Notes: a model not told the origin generated them from the letters alone. Numbered from the stretch's first letter, positions 8,944 to 18,774 are shown. The stretch: DNA of 64,000 bases from Betaproteobacteria bacterium (GCA_016791265.1 JAEUMY010000012.1:31572-95571); one strand, 5' to 3'. Numbers and translations: made by a program.

Positions 8944-10398
8944 ATGAACAGCATGCTTCCTCCCCGCCTCGCCATCGTCGACCTGGAGACCACCGGCACC
9001 GACCCCACCCGTGACCGCGTGACCGAGGTCGCCATTCTGTTGGTGGACGAGGGTGAATTGATCGAGAGCTGGTCGTCGCTGGTCAATCCGGGTGTGCCGA
9101 TTCCGCCGGAAATCCAGGCGCTGACCGGCATTCGCGACGACATGGTGCGGTCGGCACCCTGCTTCGCGGACCTGGCTGGCGAGGTGATGTGGCGGCTCAA
9201 TGACCGCGTGTTCGTGGCGCACAACGCGCGCTTCGACTACGGCTTCATCAAGAACGAGTGCCGCCGGCTGGGGTTGAAGTACACCGCGGATGTGCTTTGC
9301 ACGGTGCGGCTGTCGCGAAGGCTTCATCCCGAATATTCGCAGCACGGACTCGATGCGGTGGTGGCGCGCCACGGCCTCTCGGGGGAGGATCGCCACCGCG
9401 CCACGGGCGACGCGAAAATGGCGTGGCTCTTTCTCGAAAAGATGTCTTGCGAATATTCGGATGAGATCGAACACCACATCAAGTCGCTGCTGCGCATGCC
9501 GAGCCTCCCGCCGCAGTTGCCGCAAGACGCGCTGGCGGCATTGCCGGAGGGGCCGGGCGTCTACGTTTTTTTCGGCGTCAACGACTTGCCGCTTTACATC
9601 GGCAAAAGCGTGCAATTGAAGGACCGGGTGCGCGCGCATTTTTCCAGCGACCACATGTCGGCCAATGATTCGCGCCTCGCGCTGGAGGTGCGCCGGATCG
9701 AGTTCGAGGAGACGGCGGGCGAGCTCTCCGCGCTGATTCTCGAATCGCAGTGGATCAAGCGCGCGGCGCCGCTCACCAATCGCGCGCTTCGGCGCAATGA
9801 CGACGCGGTGTTCATGCGCTTGGGCGAGCCGGGGCGGCCGCCCGAGCGCGTCCCCGTCGCCGACGTGGACTGGACAAGCTTGGATTGTCCGCTGTACGGT
9901 CCGTTCTCCTCGCGCCAGCGGGTGAAGACCGTCCTCGAAGAGTTGGCCGCCGAGCAGTTTCTCTGCTGGCAGCTCCTCGGCATTCAGCGCGGCGCCCAGC
10001 CGGGCCAGGCCTGCTTCGCGCGACAGTTGAAGCGCTGCCCCGGCGGCTGCGTGGGGCTGGAGTCGCCCGCTGATCATCACGCGCGCCTCATGGCGGTGCT
10101 CGCTGATCTGCGCTTTCCGCCGTGGCCGTTCGCCGGCCCGGCGTTGATTGTCGAGTCGCATCCGGAGCGCGACTGGACGGCGTGGCATCTGGTCGACCGC
10201 TGGCAGCACTTTGGTGTCACCCGCCATGAAGCCGGCATTGCCCCATTGCTGGCGCATCCCGTTGAGTCCGGGTTCGATGTCGATGTCTACAAACTGCTTC
10301 GCCGTCACTGGGAACGCCACCCCGAGGCGTTCATCCCGGTCGCACGCGCGCCCGATCTCGACAGCGCGTCCCGGCCAGCTGAAAACGGCCCCGATTGA
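8944..10398 (+). CDS. DnaQ-type 3'-5' exonuclease fused to GIY-YIG (UvrC/Cho-like) nuclease
   Basis: 484 aa. Residues ~8-170 are a DEDDh exonuclease: AIVDLETTGTD (Exo I), VFVAHNARFDYGFI (Exo II), and HRATGDAKM (Exo III with His and Asp). Residues ~200-280 are a GIY-YIG domain (GPGVYVFFGVNDLPLYIGKS, then RVRAHF), followed by a UvrC/Cho-like region containing YGPFSSRQRVKTVLEEL and a Cys-rich stretch CFARQLKRCPGGCVG. A role in DNA repair is expected from the family. Two imperfect palindrome copies (9329-9340, 9449-9460) are both read as Glu-Tyr-Ser within the exonuclease part. Confidence 0.9.
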   Translation: MNSMLPPRLAIVDLETTGTDPTRDRVTEVAILLVDEGELIESWSSLVNPGVPIPPEIQALTGIRDDMVRSAPCFADLAGEVMWRLNDRVFVAHNARFDYGFIKNECRRLGLKYTADVLCTVRLSRRLHPEYSQHGLDAVVARHGLSGEDRHRATGDAKMAWLFLEKMSCEYSDEIEHHIKSLLRMPSLPPQLPQDALAALPEGPGVYVFFGVNDLPLYIGKSVQLKDRVRAHFSSDHMSANDSRLALEVRRIEFEETAGELSALILESQWIKRAAPLTNRALRRNDDAVFMRLGEPGRPPERVPVADVDWTSLDCPLYGPFSSRQRVKTVLEELAAEQFLCWQLLGIQRGAQPGQACFARQLKRCPGGCVGLESPADHHARLMAVLADLRFPPWPFAGPALIVESHPERDWTAWHLVDRWQHFGVTRHEAGIAPLLAHPVESGFDVDVYKLLRRHWERHPEAFIPVARAPDLDSASRPAENGPD

Positions 10399-10536
10399 CG
10401 CGTGTCATGCTGTGAAAAAGTGTGTCTGACTCTGTGTCAATTGGGTTACGATGATTGCAAACCAGCACGAGAAAATGGCCGGCCAAGAACCGGCCTGAAA
10501 CAAGAACGCCAGCCCGAACCATCCCCCGAGCTGACC

Positions 10537-12411
10537 ATGCGAATATTCGCTTCCCTGTGTAATCGTGTCTTCCGGCTCACGCTTGGCGCGCTGGCCGTGA
10601 TCGCGCTCGTGGGGGCGGCGCGTGCCGAGACGGTGCGGGTGCCGACCATCGAGCTGGACTATGCCGTGTCCGACGACCCGCGCGGCGCACTCAGGAAGGC
10701 GGCGGCCTGGCTCGCCGAGGGCAAGGCCAAGGGCGACAAGCTGAAGCAGTTGAACGCGCTCCGCCTCTCGGCCAAGGCGAACGAGCAGGGTGAGGAGCGG
10801 CCGGACCTCGCCCGCGATGCCGAGGCGGGGCTGACGCTGGCGCGCGAGCTGGGAGACCGCGAGGCCGAGGTGGAATTTCTCACCCAGCAGGCCGGCCTCA
10901 TGGTTGACGGCGGCGATCACGACGCGGCCGCCAAGGCGTTCGACGCCACGATCGCGCTGGCGGAGAAGTATGGCCTGCGCGCCAACATCGCCCGCAGCCA
11001 AGCGGCCAAGGCGCACCTTTATTTCGCCCAGGACCGCGCGGCCGAGGCGCTTGCGTTGCTGGTCGAAGCGCATGCGTATTTCGAAACGCATCACGACAAA
11101 CTCGGCATGATCTACACGTTCTCGCTCATGGCGCAGGTGTTCGCGCTGGATCCGGACGAGAAGACCGCGCTCAGGAAGTCCATCGACTACGGCCAGCGCG
11201 CGTTGGCGCTGATCGACCCCAGGCGCAGCCGTCACGACATCAGCGTTCACTACCACAACCTAGGGGTCGACTACGCCCGCGCCAAGAACTGGGTGAAGGC
11301 GCGCGAGTATTTCAACAAGAGCCTGGTGCTGGTGAAGGAGCTGGGCGATCGCGTGTCGATGGCGTATCTCGACTACCGCCTCGCGGAGCTGGATCGCGAG
11401 GAGGGCAAGCTCGATGGCGTCATCGCGGCGCTGGATCGCGCCATTCCCGTCTTCGTCGACACCGGCAACATCAACATGCAGCTTCTCACGCTGCTCTCCC
11501 GGGCCAAGACGCAGGGCGCGCTGAGCAGGAAGCGCGACGCCGCCGATGCGCTCAACAAGGCGCGCGCGCTGGCCGAAAAGCTGGAGGCGCCCTGGGCGCT
11601 GGTGCGCACGCGAGAGACCGCCGTTCAGCTGCATTCCCGCTGGGGCGAGTACGAGAAAGCGTTCCGCGAGGCCGAGAAACTTCGCACCGCCGAACAGGAT
11701 TTCGCCAAGGCCAACAATGCGCGCATGGTCATCGAGATCGAGCGCCGGTTCGACTCGCGGCAGAAGGAAATCGAAAACCAGCTTCTGCGCGCGCGCCAGC
11801 AGGAAAGCGACGCGCGCCGCCTCGCGCTGATACTCGGCTTGATCCTCGCGCTCACCGTGCTCACCGGCGCCGCGCTCTTCTTCGCGCGCCAGGCGCAGCG
11901 CAATCGTCGCTTCCAGACGCTCGCCATGAAGGACGAGCTGACTGGGCTCCCCAATCGGCGCAGCATCATGGAGTTCGCGCGAACGGCGGTGCAAAAGCAT
12001 CCTGAACTGTCGGAGCCTGTGATCATCGCATTGATCGACATCGATCACTTCAAGAGCATCAATGACGAGCTCGGGCACGCCCAAGGTGACGCTGTGCTCA
12101 TCGCCTTCGCCAATGCCTGTCAACGGGAACTGCGCGCCAACGACAAGCTGGGTCGATTCGGCGGCGAGGAGTTCTTGCTGGTGATGCCCGGCTCAGGTGC
12201 TGAGCAAATTCCCGCCGTGTTCGAGCGCCTGCGCGCGAGCGTGCAGGCCATGCAGGTCGCCGGATTGCCGCCTGGCCGCACGCTCACCTTCAGCATGGGC
12301 GCCACCTCGAAGGCGCTCACCACCGATCAGACCGAGGAGTTGATCCAGCGTGCCGACCGGGCGCTCTATCGCGCCAAGGAGGCCGGGCGGGATCGCCTGG
12401 AGATCGGTTGA
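10537..12411 (+). CDS. Signal-peptide TPR protein with transmembrane helix and GGDEF diguanylate cyclase
   Basis: 624 aa. The ATG at 10537 overlaps an exact palindrome (10539-10550), so the protein begins MRIFASL, followed by a signal peptide ending GAARAE. Residues ~25-410 are periplasmic TPR-like helices; a membrane helix (LGLILALTVLTGAALFF, ~430-450) precedes a GGDEF domain. The active site is GGEEF (~542-546), with RAND five residues before it as the inhibitory site, so an active, product-inhibited cyclase making c-di-GMP is expected. The layout is that of a periplasmic sensor signalling inward. No strong ribosome site precedes the start. Confidence 0.88.
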   Translation: MRIFASLCNRVFRLTLGALAVIALVGAARAETVRVPTIELDYAVSDDPRGALRKAAAWLAEGKAKGDKLKQLNALRLSAKANEQGEERPDLARDAEAGLTLARELGDREAEVEFLTQQAGLMVDGGDHDAAAKAFDATIALAEKYGLRANIARSQAAKAHLYFAQDRAAEALALLVEAHAYFETHHDKLGMIYTFSLMAQVFALDPDEKTALRKSIDYGQRALALIDPRRSRHDISVHYHNLGVDYARAKNWVKAREYFNKSLVLVKELGDRVSMAYLDYRLAELDREEGKLDGVIAALDRAIPVFVDTGNINMQLLTLLSRAKTQGALSRKRDAADALNKARALAEKLEAPWALVRTRETAVQLHSRWGEYEKAFREAEKLRTAEQDFAKANNARMVIEIERRFDSRQKEIENQLLRARQQESDARRLALILGLILALTVLTGAALFFARQAQRNRRFQTLAMKDELTGLPNRRSIMEFARTAVQKHPELSEPVIIALIDIDHFKSINDELGHAQGDAVLIAFANACQRELRANDKLGRFGGEEFLLVMPGSGAEQIPAVFERLRASVQAMQVAGLPPGRTLTFSMGATSKALTTDQTEELIQRADRALYRAKEAGRDRLEIG

Positions 12412-12446
12412 GCGTTGAGTGTTTCGCGCCAAGCGTCCGGGCCTGA

Positions 12447-12458
12447 GCGAATATTCGC
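12447..12458. repeat. 12-bp palindrome GCGAATATTCGC, intergenic
   Basis: An exact copy in the gap between the convergent GGDEF gene and the S9 peptidase gene, 75 bp upstream of the terminator hairpin. Confidence 0.9.
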
Positions 12459-12531
12459 AACGTGCCGGCGTGCCCGCATCACGGTGAAGCCGGGGTCTGA
12501 CGCACAACGCGGCCAACGCATCCGCCAAACG

Positions 12532-12557
12532 ACAACGCCGCCCGAAGGCGGCGTTGT
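12532..12557. terminator. Bidirectional hairpin terminator candidate
   Basis: A perfect 11-bp stem (ACAACGCCGCC/GGCGGCGTTGT) with a CGAA loop between convergent genes. The T-tracts are poor, but position and stem strength support a shared terminator. Confidence 0.6.
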
Positions 12558-12580
12558 CGGCGTCATCGCGACCCGAGTCG

Positions 12581-14587
12581 CTATTTGCCGAACTGTTCTT
12601 TCAGGAACGCGAAGATCTGGGTGTAAAGATCGACGTTGTTCTCCAGCTTGCCGAAGCCGTGGCCTTCGTTGGGCTTCACGACATACGCCTTCGGCGGGTT
12701 GCCCGCTTCGCGCAGGTTGCGAGCCATCGCGCCGATCTGCGCGATGGGCACACGGATGTCGTCCTCACCGGCATACAGGAACACCGGCTTGGTGATCTTG
12801 CTGGCGAAATGCACGGGCGAGATTTCGCGAACGATGGGTTCGCTCAAGCTCTTCACGCCCAGCACCGCCTTCCAGTAGTCAACGGCCGATTCGCTGTACG
12901 GAATGTCGCCATCCTTGGACGTGAGTTGGTAGTTGAGATCCGTGACCGCGAGGCCGGCGATCGAACACTTCCACAAGCTGGCGTTGCGGACCTGCGCCTG
13001 CAGAGCCGCATAGCCGCCGTAGGACGCGCCCGAAATGCATGCGTTGGCCGGGTCGACGAAGCCCTGCTCGATGCCCCACTTCAGCGCGTCCTCGTGGTCG
13101 TCCGACATCTGCCGACCATAGGAACCGAAACCGGCGTAGTAGACCTTTGATCCCAGGCCTGGCGTCACGCGGAAGTTGGGCACGATGACCGCGTACCCGC
13201 GGCTCGCGAACAAGCGGCCTTCATTCACGCCGAAGCCGCGACCCCAGGTGTCGGCGCGAGCAAACGGCCCGCCGTGAACATGCACGATGGTGGGCAACTT
13301 CGTGCCGGGTTTGTAGTCCTTGGGCAGGAAGTAATAGCCGTCGATCTCGATGCCATCACGGGTCTTGAAGATGAAAGGCACTTGGCTGGGCAACTTGCCG
13401 CGTTGCCACGGACGCGAGGAGCCCAGCTCTTCCATGCGGCGCTTTTCCTCGTCCAGCAGGTAATACACAACCGGCTCGGTGTCGGAGTAGGACGTAATGA
13501 GCAGCATCTTGCTGTTGGGCACGCGCTGGAAGGTGTTGACCCGCTTCGGCAGCGCTTTGTCCAGCATGGCTTGCGTCGCCGCGTACTTCTCGTCGGCCCA
13601 CACGTACTCGGGAACGGCGGCATTCACTGACACGCCGCGGATCTCAAGCGTCTCCGCATCGACTTCCACGCCGCCGGCGATTCGGTTGCCGTCCGCGTCC
13701 GCGCCCATGTCATAGCGTGGGTGGCCGGCGATCATCTCGCCCAGCTTTTTCGTTTCCGGGTCGAAACGGAAGATCGCCATCGTGTCTCGGCCCTGATTGG
13801 ACGCGACGCGGAGCATGCCGGACTTGTCCTCGAAGGCGAGTGGCACGATGGCGCCCGGTTTGGCCGCGTCGAAACGGCCGATTTCCTGCCAAGGGGAATC
13901 CGCGCTCTTGCGGTAGTAGACAACGCGGGTCAGCGTGTCCTCGATACTGGCCGTGACCACGCGCGGCACCAGCTTCTGGTCCATGATCCAGTCGCCCGTG
14001 CGTTCCGCCGGCCGGCCCTGGGTGATCAGCGTGTGCTTGCCGGTCACGAGATTCAGACGATACAGGTCGGTGGAGACCGCATCGGTCATGTTGCCGGAGG
14101 CGATGATTTCATCGGTGTTGCCGGGAATCGTGCGGAAGAAGGCGAAGCTGCGGCATACAGACAGATTTTGGTCGCGACAGTCGCGAAAGGTGTTCGACAG
14201 CTTGCGCGCGCCACTGCCGTCGCGATGGATGACGAACAGCCCGCCCGAGTCATTGCGTCCGGGGCCGGTGGGGGCGTTGTTCAAGCCGAGCGTGAACAGG
14301 ATGCGGTCGCCCACCCAGCGGATGTTTTGAACATCGTAATTCGTGTAGCCGGTCAGCGGCTTGGTCTCGCGCGTCTCGATGTTCATGACCGAGAGGTTCA
14401 TGCGGCCGCGAATGGGCACCGTGGCGGCGAGCCACTTGCCGTCGCGCGACAGGGTCGGGCTGGCGAACTCCGCCGGGCGCCAGACATCCTCGATGGTCAG
14501 TTGGGCATCGGCTTTTTGCGCCGATGCGGGCAGGGCGGGCAAGGCCAGCGCCGCCGAGACAAGCAGCAGGGTGGTGATGCGAAACAT
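12581..14587 (-). CDS. Secreted S9 (prolyl oligopeptidase family) serine peptidase
   Basis: 668 aa with a signal peptide (TLLLVSAALALPALPASAQ) and GGGAG before the ATG. The N-terminal two thirds are beta-propeller-like repeats (SPTLSRDGKWLAATVP, GGLFVIHRDGSGARKLS). The C-terminal alpha/beta-hydrolase domain has nucleophile S522 in GASYGG, an acid in GEDDIRVP (~residue 609), and a histidine in NEGHGF (~644). Family knowledge predicts hydrolysis of short peptides after proline or as a dipeptidyl/acyl peptidase; specificity is not readable. It is an exported peptidase, so a role in scavenging peptides is plausible. Confidence 0.92.
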   Translation of the reverse strand: MFRITTLLLVSAALALPALPASAQKADAQLTIEDVWRPAEFASPTLSRDGKWLAATVPIRGRMNLSVMNIETRETKPLTGYTNYDVQNIRWVGDRILFTLGLNNAPTGPGRNDSGGLFVIHRDGSGARKLSNTFRDCRDQNLSVCRSFAFFRTIPGNTDEIIASGNMTDAVSTDLYRLNLVTGKHTLITQGRPAERTGDWIMDQKLVPRVVTASIEDTLTRVVYYRKSADSPWQEIGRFDAAKPGAIVPLAFEDKSGMLRVASNQGRDTMAIFRFDPETKKLGEMIAGHPRYDMGADADGNRIAGGVEVDAETLEIRGVSVNAAVPEYVWADEKYAATQAMLDKALPKRVNTFQRVPNSKMLLITSYSDTEPVVYYLLDEEKRRMEELGSSRPWQRGKLPSQVPFIFKTRDGIEIDGYYFLPKDYKPGTKLPTIVHVHGGPFARADTWGRGFGVNEGRLFASRGYAVIVPNFRVTPGLGSKVYYAGFGSYGRQMSDDHEDALKWGIEQGFVDPANACISGASYGGYAALQAQVRNASLWKCSIAGLAVTDLNYQLTSKDGDIPYSESAVDYWKAVLGVKSLSEPIVREISPVHFASKITKPVFLYAGEDDIRVPIAQIGAMARNLREAGNPPKAYVVKPNEGHGFGKLENNVDLYTQIFAFLKEQFGK

Positions 14588-14769
14588 TGTGTGCTCCCGG
14601 TGTGGATGGATTCCGATCCGGTCACGACGCGCGGCAAAAGCCGCAGTCAGTCCGCCTGCTCGGGATGAGGAGCGGGCGGCTGGCCGTTCCGGAACTGGCG
14701 TAGCGTAATTGAATTGGTGACGGATTGCATCAGAACGTGGCAGTTTGTCGCCGTCAGCGACTTTCGCTG

Positions 14770-14789
14770 CCTTGCGAATATTCGCAAGG
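14770..14789. repeat. Extended 20-bp palindrome around the 12-mer
   Basis: CCTTGCGAATATTCGCAAGG is perfectly self-complementary over 20 bp. It lies between the start of the S9 peptidase and the end of the GGDEF-EAL gene in the ~250-bp gap 14588-14835, which holds nothing else I can identify. Confidence 0.9.
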
Positions 14790-14835
14790 CATGCCCCGCC
14801 CCTTGCCTGGCACCCTCAGGCTGGCGATGGAATGC

Positions 14836-16764
14836 TCAACCGGACAGCGGAATGCTCAAGCCGTGCCGCCTCACGAGGGACTCCAGATCGGTGGACGACA
14901 CCGCGGGACGGCAGAGATAGCCCTGGAACTCGTCGCAGCCTTCAAGCTTCAAGAGGTCGAACTGCTTTTGATCCTCCACCCCCTCGGCCACGACGCGCAT
15001 GGACAGGCTGTGGGCCATGGCGATGACAGCGCGGGTGATGGCCAGGTCGTCGCGGTTGTGCGGCAAATCCTTCACGAAGCCGCGGTCCACTTTCAACGTG
15101 TCCACCGGCAGTTGCTTGAGATACGACAGCGACGAGTAGCCCGTGCCGAAGTCGTCGATGGAAAGCTTGACCCCCAGGCCGCGCAGGTTGGCCAAGAGCC
15201 GCGCGGACTTGGCCGGGTCTTCCATCACCATCGACTCGGTGATCTCGAGCTCCAGCAGGCCCGCATCCGCGCCCGTCGTGCGCAGAATCGATTGCAGGTG
15301 GGAGAGGAAGCCGTCGTCGCTGATCTGCTTGGACGAGAGGTTCACCGCCACCGAGAATCGCGGGAGCCGCGCGTCCTGCCAGGCGCGAATCTGGCGGCAC
15401 GCCGTCTGAAGCACCCACTGGCCGAGCGGGATGATGAAGTTGGACTCCTCGGCCACGCGGATGAACCGGTCCGGCAGCAAGAGCCCGTGGTCCGGGTGCT
15501 GCCAGCGGATCAGCGCCTCTACACCCAGCATGCGGCCGGACTGGAAGTCGATCTTCGGTTGGTAGAAGAGGCGAAGCTCGTTGTCCTGCAACGCGCGCCG
15601 CAGGCCCTTCTCCACCTCGAACCGTTCCAGCGCATGCTCGCCCAGGTCTGACGAATACGCGATGCGTCGGTCGCGGCCGGTGGACTTGGCCTTGTACATG
15701 GCCATGTCGGCGTTGGAGAGGAGGGTGGGCACGTCATGCCCATCGTCGGGGAATGAGGCCATGCCGATGCTGGCGGTGACTTTCACTTCGTGGCCTTCCA
15801 GCACCACCGGCTGGCTCAGGCTGGCGAGCAGCTTGTCAGCCAGCAGGCCGAGGCTGTCGCGGTCGCCCGCGTCGTTGGCCATGATCACGAACTCGTCGCC
15901 GCCCAGCCGCGCCACCAGATCGCTCTCGCGCACGCTGGTGCGCAGCCGCCGGGCGGCCTCGCGCAGCAACTGGTCGCCGGTGGGATGACCGAGCGTGTCG
16001 TTGATGGCCTTGAAGTGGTCGAGATCGATGAACAGCAAGCCGAAGCGCCGCCCGGACCGGTCGGCATCGGCGATCAGATGCTGCATCGTGTCGGTGAGCG
16101 AGGCGCGGTTGGGCAGACCGGTGAGTGAATCGTGCGTGGCCATGCGTTGGATGGTGCCGAGCGCGTTGGTCAATTCGTCATTGGCGCGGACGAGCCGGTC
16201 GCGCAGCGCGCTGATGCGGGCGCCCACCAACGCCACCGCGGGCAGGATGAGGGCCAGCCACGCCCATTGATACCACTCGAGGTACACATCGACCGATTGC
16301 GGGCGGAACGTCATCAGCAGATTGATGACCAGCGCATAGCCCGCCAGCATGAACAGCGTTGAGGTGACGAACTCGCGCGTGCGGAAACGGAAAATGCCGA
16401 AGAGCAGCACCACGAGGCACCACACCAGCACCAGGCTGCGGTCGCGCTGAAATTGATAGGCCACGAACATGATGACCGCGATGCCGCCCAGGGTCTGCAC
16501 ATGGGTGAGGCTCTTGTCACGGAATTGTGCGTTGGCGCCGCTTGCGAAGAGCCAGAAGAGCGCCCCGTTCCACGCCGCGACGAGCGCCACCGACAGCGCG
16601 AATCCCTGGGGCGTGAGGAGATCGACCATGGTCGCGAGACCGAGCAGGACGACCCCCACCGCGTAGGCCAGCACACCCAGAAAGAAGCGGCGGGTGCGCA
16701 GAGCCTGTCTGTCAGCGATCGGGGAGAGCAGGGTGAACGGAAACTGTGGGGGGGCGCTGGCCAT
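14836..16764 (-). CDS. Membrane GGDEF-EAL c-di-GMP signalling protein
   Basis: 642 aa. Six or so hydrophobic helices fill residues ~25-190 (for example FLGVLAYAVGVVLLGLATMV and LILPAVALVGARI). A GGDEF domain follows (GGDEF intact near ~290, with RESD inhibitory site), then an EAL domain with VEALIRWQHP (~415), the NLSSKQ and LEITES metal motifs, IDDFGTGYSSLSYL loop 6, and AEGVED. Both active sites look complete, so it could make or break c-di-GMP; in such hybrids one activity usually dominates. No periplasmic sensor domain is evident, so the membrane segment itself is the probable input. Confidence 0.92.
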   Translation of the reverse strand: MASAPPQFPFTLLSPIADRQALRTRRFFLGVLAYAVGVVLLGLATMVDLLTPQGFALSVALVAAWNGALFWLFASGANAQFRDKSLTHVQTLGGIAVIMFVAYQFQRDRSLVLVWCLVVLLFGIFRFRTREFVTSTLFMLAGYALVINLLMTFRPQSVDVYLEWYQWAWLALILPAVALVGARISALRDRLVRANDELTNALGTIQRMATHDSLTGLPNRASLTDTMQHLIADADRSGRRFGLLFIDLDHFKAINDTLGHPTGDQLLREAARRLRTSVRESDLVARLGGDEFVIMANDAGDRDSLGLLADKLLASLSQPVVLEGHEVKVTASIGMASFPDDGHDVPTLLSNADMAMYKAKSTGRDRRIAYSSDLGEHALERFEVEKGLRRALQDNELRLFYQPKIDFQSGRMLGVEALIRWQHPDHGLLLPDRFIRVAEESNFIIPLGQWVLQTACRQIRAWQDARLPRFSVAVNLSSKQISDDGFLSHLQSILRTTGADAGLLELEITESMVMEDPAKSARLLANLRGLGVKLSIDDFGTGYSSLSYLKQLPVDTLKVDRGFVKDLPHNRDDLAITRAVIAMAHSLSMRVVAEGVEDQKQFDLLKLEGCDEFQGYLCRPAVSSTDLESLVRRHGLSIPLSG

Positions 16765-16881
16765 CCTGGGTCAGTGCCGCGTTTCTCTCTTCATGCGTCA
16801 GACCCTACCGTCTCGGTCCCGAAAACGCAAGGCAATAAGTCACAGGCCGCGCGCGCAACCTCCAGGCGCGGCGCCGAAGCG

Positions 16882-16914
16882 AAACCGCCCCGCCCGCAAG
16901 CGCGGACAGGGCGG
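16882..16914 (-). terminator. Rho-independent terminator after sodB
   Basis: Read on the minus strand: a 13-bp GC-rich stem with two G-U wobbles, a 4-nt loop, then TTT. It begins about 40 bp beyond the sodB stop. Confidence 0.7.
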
Positions 16915-16953
16915 CAAGGGCCTTCATCGGCCGGTCGTTCGGGCGGCGGGCGG

Positions 16954-17559
16954 TCAGCCCTTGGCCAGGTTTTCGCTGGCGAAGTTCCAATTGAGCAGCT
17001 TGTCGATGACGGCGTTGACAAAGTCCGCGCGACGGTTCTGGTGATCGAGATAGTACGCGTGCTCCCAGACGTCGATGGTCAGGAGCGGCGTCGCACCCGC
17101 AGTGAGCGGCGTCTCGGCGTTGGGTGTGGAGGAAATGACGAGCTTGCCATCCTTCAGCGAGAGCCACGCCCAGCCGGAGCCGAAGCGGCCCATCGCGGCC
17201 TTGGCGAACTCTTCCTTGAATTTGTCGTAGCCACCGAGATCGCGGTCGATGAGTTCCGCGACCTTGCCCGTGGGCTTGCCGCCTGCATTGGGCGCCATGG
17301 AATGCCAGAAGAAGGTGTGGTTCCAGATCTGGGCGGAATTGTTGAAGAGGCCCGCCTTGGACGCATCACCGGCGCTGGCCTGGATGATGGCTTCCAGCGA
17401 CTGGTCAGCCATGGGCGTGCCCTCGACCAGCTTGTTCAGATTGTCCACGTAGGCCTTGTGGTGCTTGCCGTGGTGGAAGGACATCGTGTTGGCGGAAATG
17501 ACGGGGTCCAGCGCGTTGTCCGCCCAGGGCAGGGCGGGCAAGGTGAAGGGGGCAGCCAT
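16954..17559 (-). CDS. sodB: Iron superoxide dismutase
   Basis: 201 aa with AGGAGA before the ATG. Metal ligands are H29 (FHHGKHHKAY), the His in IWNHTFFW, and the Asp and His in DVWEHAYYLDHQ. FNNSAQIWNHTFFWHSMAPN and GRFGSGWAWL match the iron-type SodB rather than the manganese type. There is no signal peptide, so it is cytosolic. It converts superoxide to hydrogen peroxide and oxygen. Monocistronic by spacing, with its own terminator. Confidence 0.96.
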   Translation of the reverse strand: MAAPFTLPALPWADNALDPVISANTMSFHHGKHHKAYVDNLNKLVEGTPMADQSLEAIIQASAGDASKAGLFNNSAQIWNHTFFWHSMAPNAGGKPTGKVAELIDRDLGGYDKFKEEFAKAAMGRFGSGWAWLSLKDGKLVISSTPNAETPLTAGATPLLTIDVWEHAYYLDHQNRRADFVNAVIDKLLNWNFASENLAKG

Positions 17560-17667
17560 GAGGGTCTCCTGAGTGAGTGTTCGGGTGTAACGGGCGAGCC
17601 GGATTATCGGTCAATTCCGGATTGGGTGATGGCGGAAATCCATAGCGCGCGTGGGGAGATCGCGTCG

Positions 17668-18681
17668 TCAGCGTGGCGGCGGCGAGTCCTTGCCCTTCAG
17701 CCGTTCCCAAAGCCAGGCCAGGCGTTTCGGCACGTCGCCCAGACTGCCGACCCGCTCCGCGGGCACGGGCATGAGCGCGCCGTTCTCGCGTTCCGCGATG
17801 TGGAAGGCGAAGGTGTAGTAAGGCTCCTGCCCCATGCGCAGATCCGTGAGGCGCACCCGGCCGGCGTCTTCTTTCAGCGCGTAGAAGCCGTGGGTGAACG
17901 CCGCCATGCGCGCATGGGCGGCGTTGGCGGCGCGCTTCAGTTCGGCTTCGAGGCGCGCGTCATGCGGGAAACGCTGGAAGCGAACACGGCGTTCGCGGTC
18001 GAACAGCGAATAGAAGCCCTCCGCGTAGTCGCCATCGCGCCGCACCACCACGCGCCAGAGGATGCTGTTGAACGCGCTTGGCGTCACCAGCACGCGTGCC
18101 GTCGCCTGCTCGCTGGGCGGCAAGCTGGCCCGGGCCACCGACTCGACATGCGATTGCACCGCGGCACCCCAGACGAGATAGAGCGTGGAGAGAACCAGTC
18201 CGACCGTGTTCCACTTGCGTCCGCTGTCGTTGCGCTGCGCCAATACAGCCATCACGCCGATGAGAAGCGGCAGCGTGTACATGGGGTCGATGATGAAGAC
18301 ACTGCCGAGGCCGACCGGGTGATTGGTGAAGGGCAGGAAGAGCTGCGTGCCGTACACCGTCATGGCATCGAGCAGTGGGTGGGTGATGAGCGCCAGCCAC
18401 ATCGCCAACCACCAGCGCTTGAACATGGCGCGCTCGCCATGCAGCCACGCGGGCAGCGCGGCCAGCAGCGGCGAACACAGCGTCAGCCAGAAGAGCGCGT
18501 GGCTCTCCGCTCGATGCAGCGTCATCGCCGCGATGGCGTCGCCATGATCGATGAAGCTGTCGAGATCAGGCGCCGTGCCCGCGATGCCGCCCCAAAGCGC
18601 GGCTTTCCACGGGGCGGTGCGACGGCCCAGGGTGGCGACGCCGACCGCGGCGCCGAGGAGGAACTGGGAGGCGGAATCCAC
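17668..18681 (-). CDS. Membrane-bound YdjM/DUF457-like metal-dependent hydrolase
   Basis: 337 aa beginning at a GTG (VDSASQFLLGAAVG). Histidines and acidic residues characteristic of the family are present: GTAPDLDSFIDHGD, HRAESHALFW, and ITHPLLDAMTVYGTQLF. Several transmembrane helices fill residues ~20-185; the C-terminal ~150 residues are soluble (FYSLFDRERRVRFQRFP). The family is annotated as inner-membrane metal-dependent hydrolase; the substrate is unknown. Confidence 0.82.
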   Translation of the reverse strand: MDSASQFLLGAAVGVATLGRRTAPWKAALWGGIAGTAPDLDSFIDHGDAIAAMTLHRAESHALFWLTLCSPLLAALPAWLHGERAMFKRWWLAMWLALITHPLLDAMTVYGTQLFLPFTNHPVGLGSVFIIDPMYTLPLLIGVMAVLAQRNDSGRKWNTVGLVLSTLYLVWGAAVQSHVESVARASLPPSEQATARVLVTPSAFNSILWRVVVRRDGDYAEGFYSLFDRERRVRFQRFPHDARLEAELKRAANAAHARMAAFTHGFYALKEDAGRVRLTDLRMGQEPYYTFAFHIAERENGALMPVPAERVGSLGDVPKRLAWLWERLKGKDSPPPR

Positions 18682-18690
18682 TCTTTTCTT

Positions 18691-18717
18691 GGGGCTGGGG
18701 ACTGGGGGCTGGGGACT
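18691..18717. repeat. G-rich repeat, arm 1 of an inverted pair
   Basis: GGGGCTGGGGACTGGGGGCT-type sequence whose complement occurs at 18804-18826. The two arms flank the palindrome at 18775. Confidence 0.6.
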
Positions 18718-18774
18718 CGCTTGGTTGCGCTCGACGCATGCGCAGTGCTGAGGCGATCAGACAACAAAGCTCTT

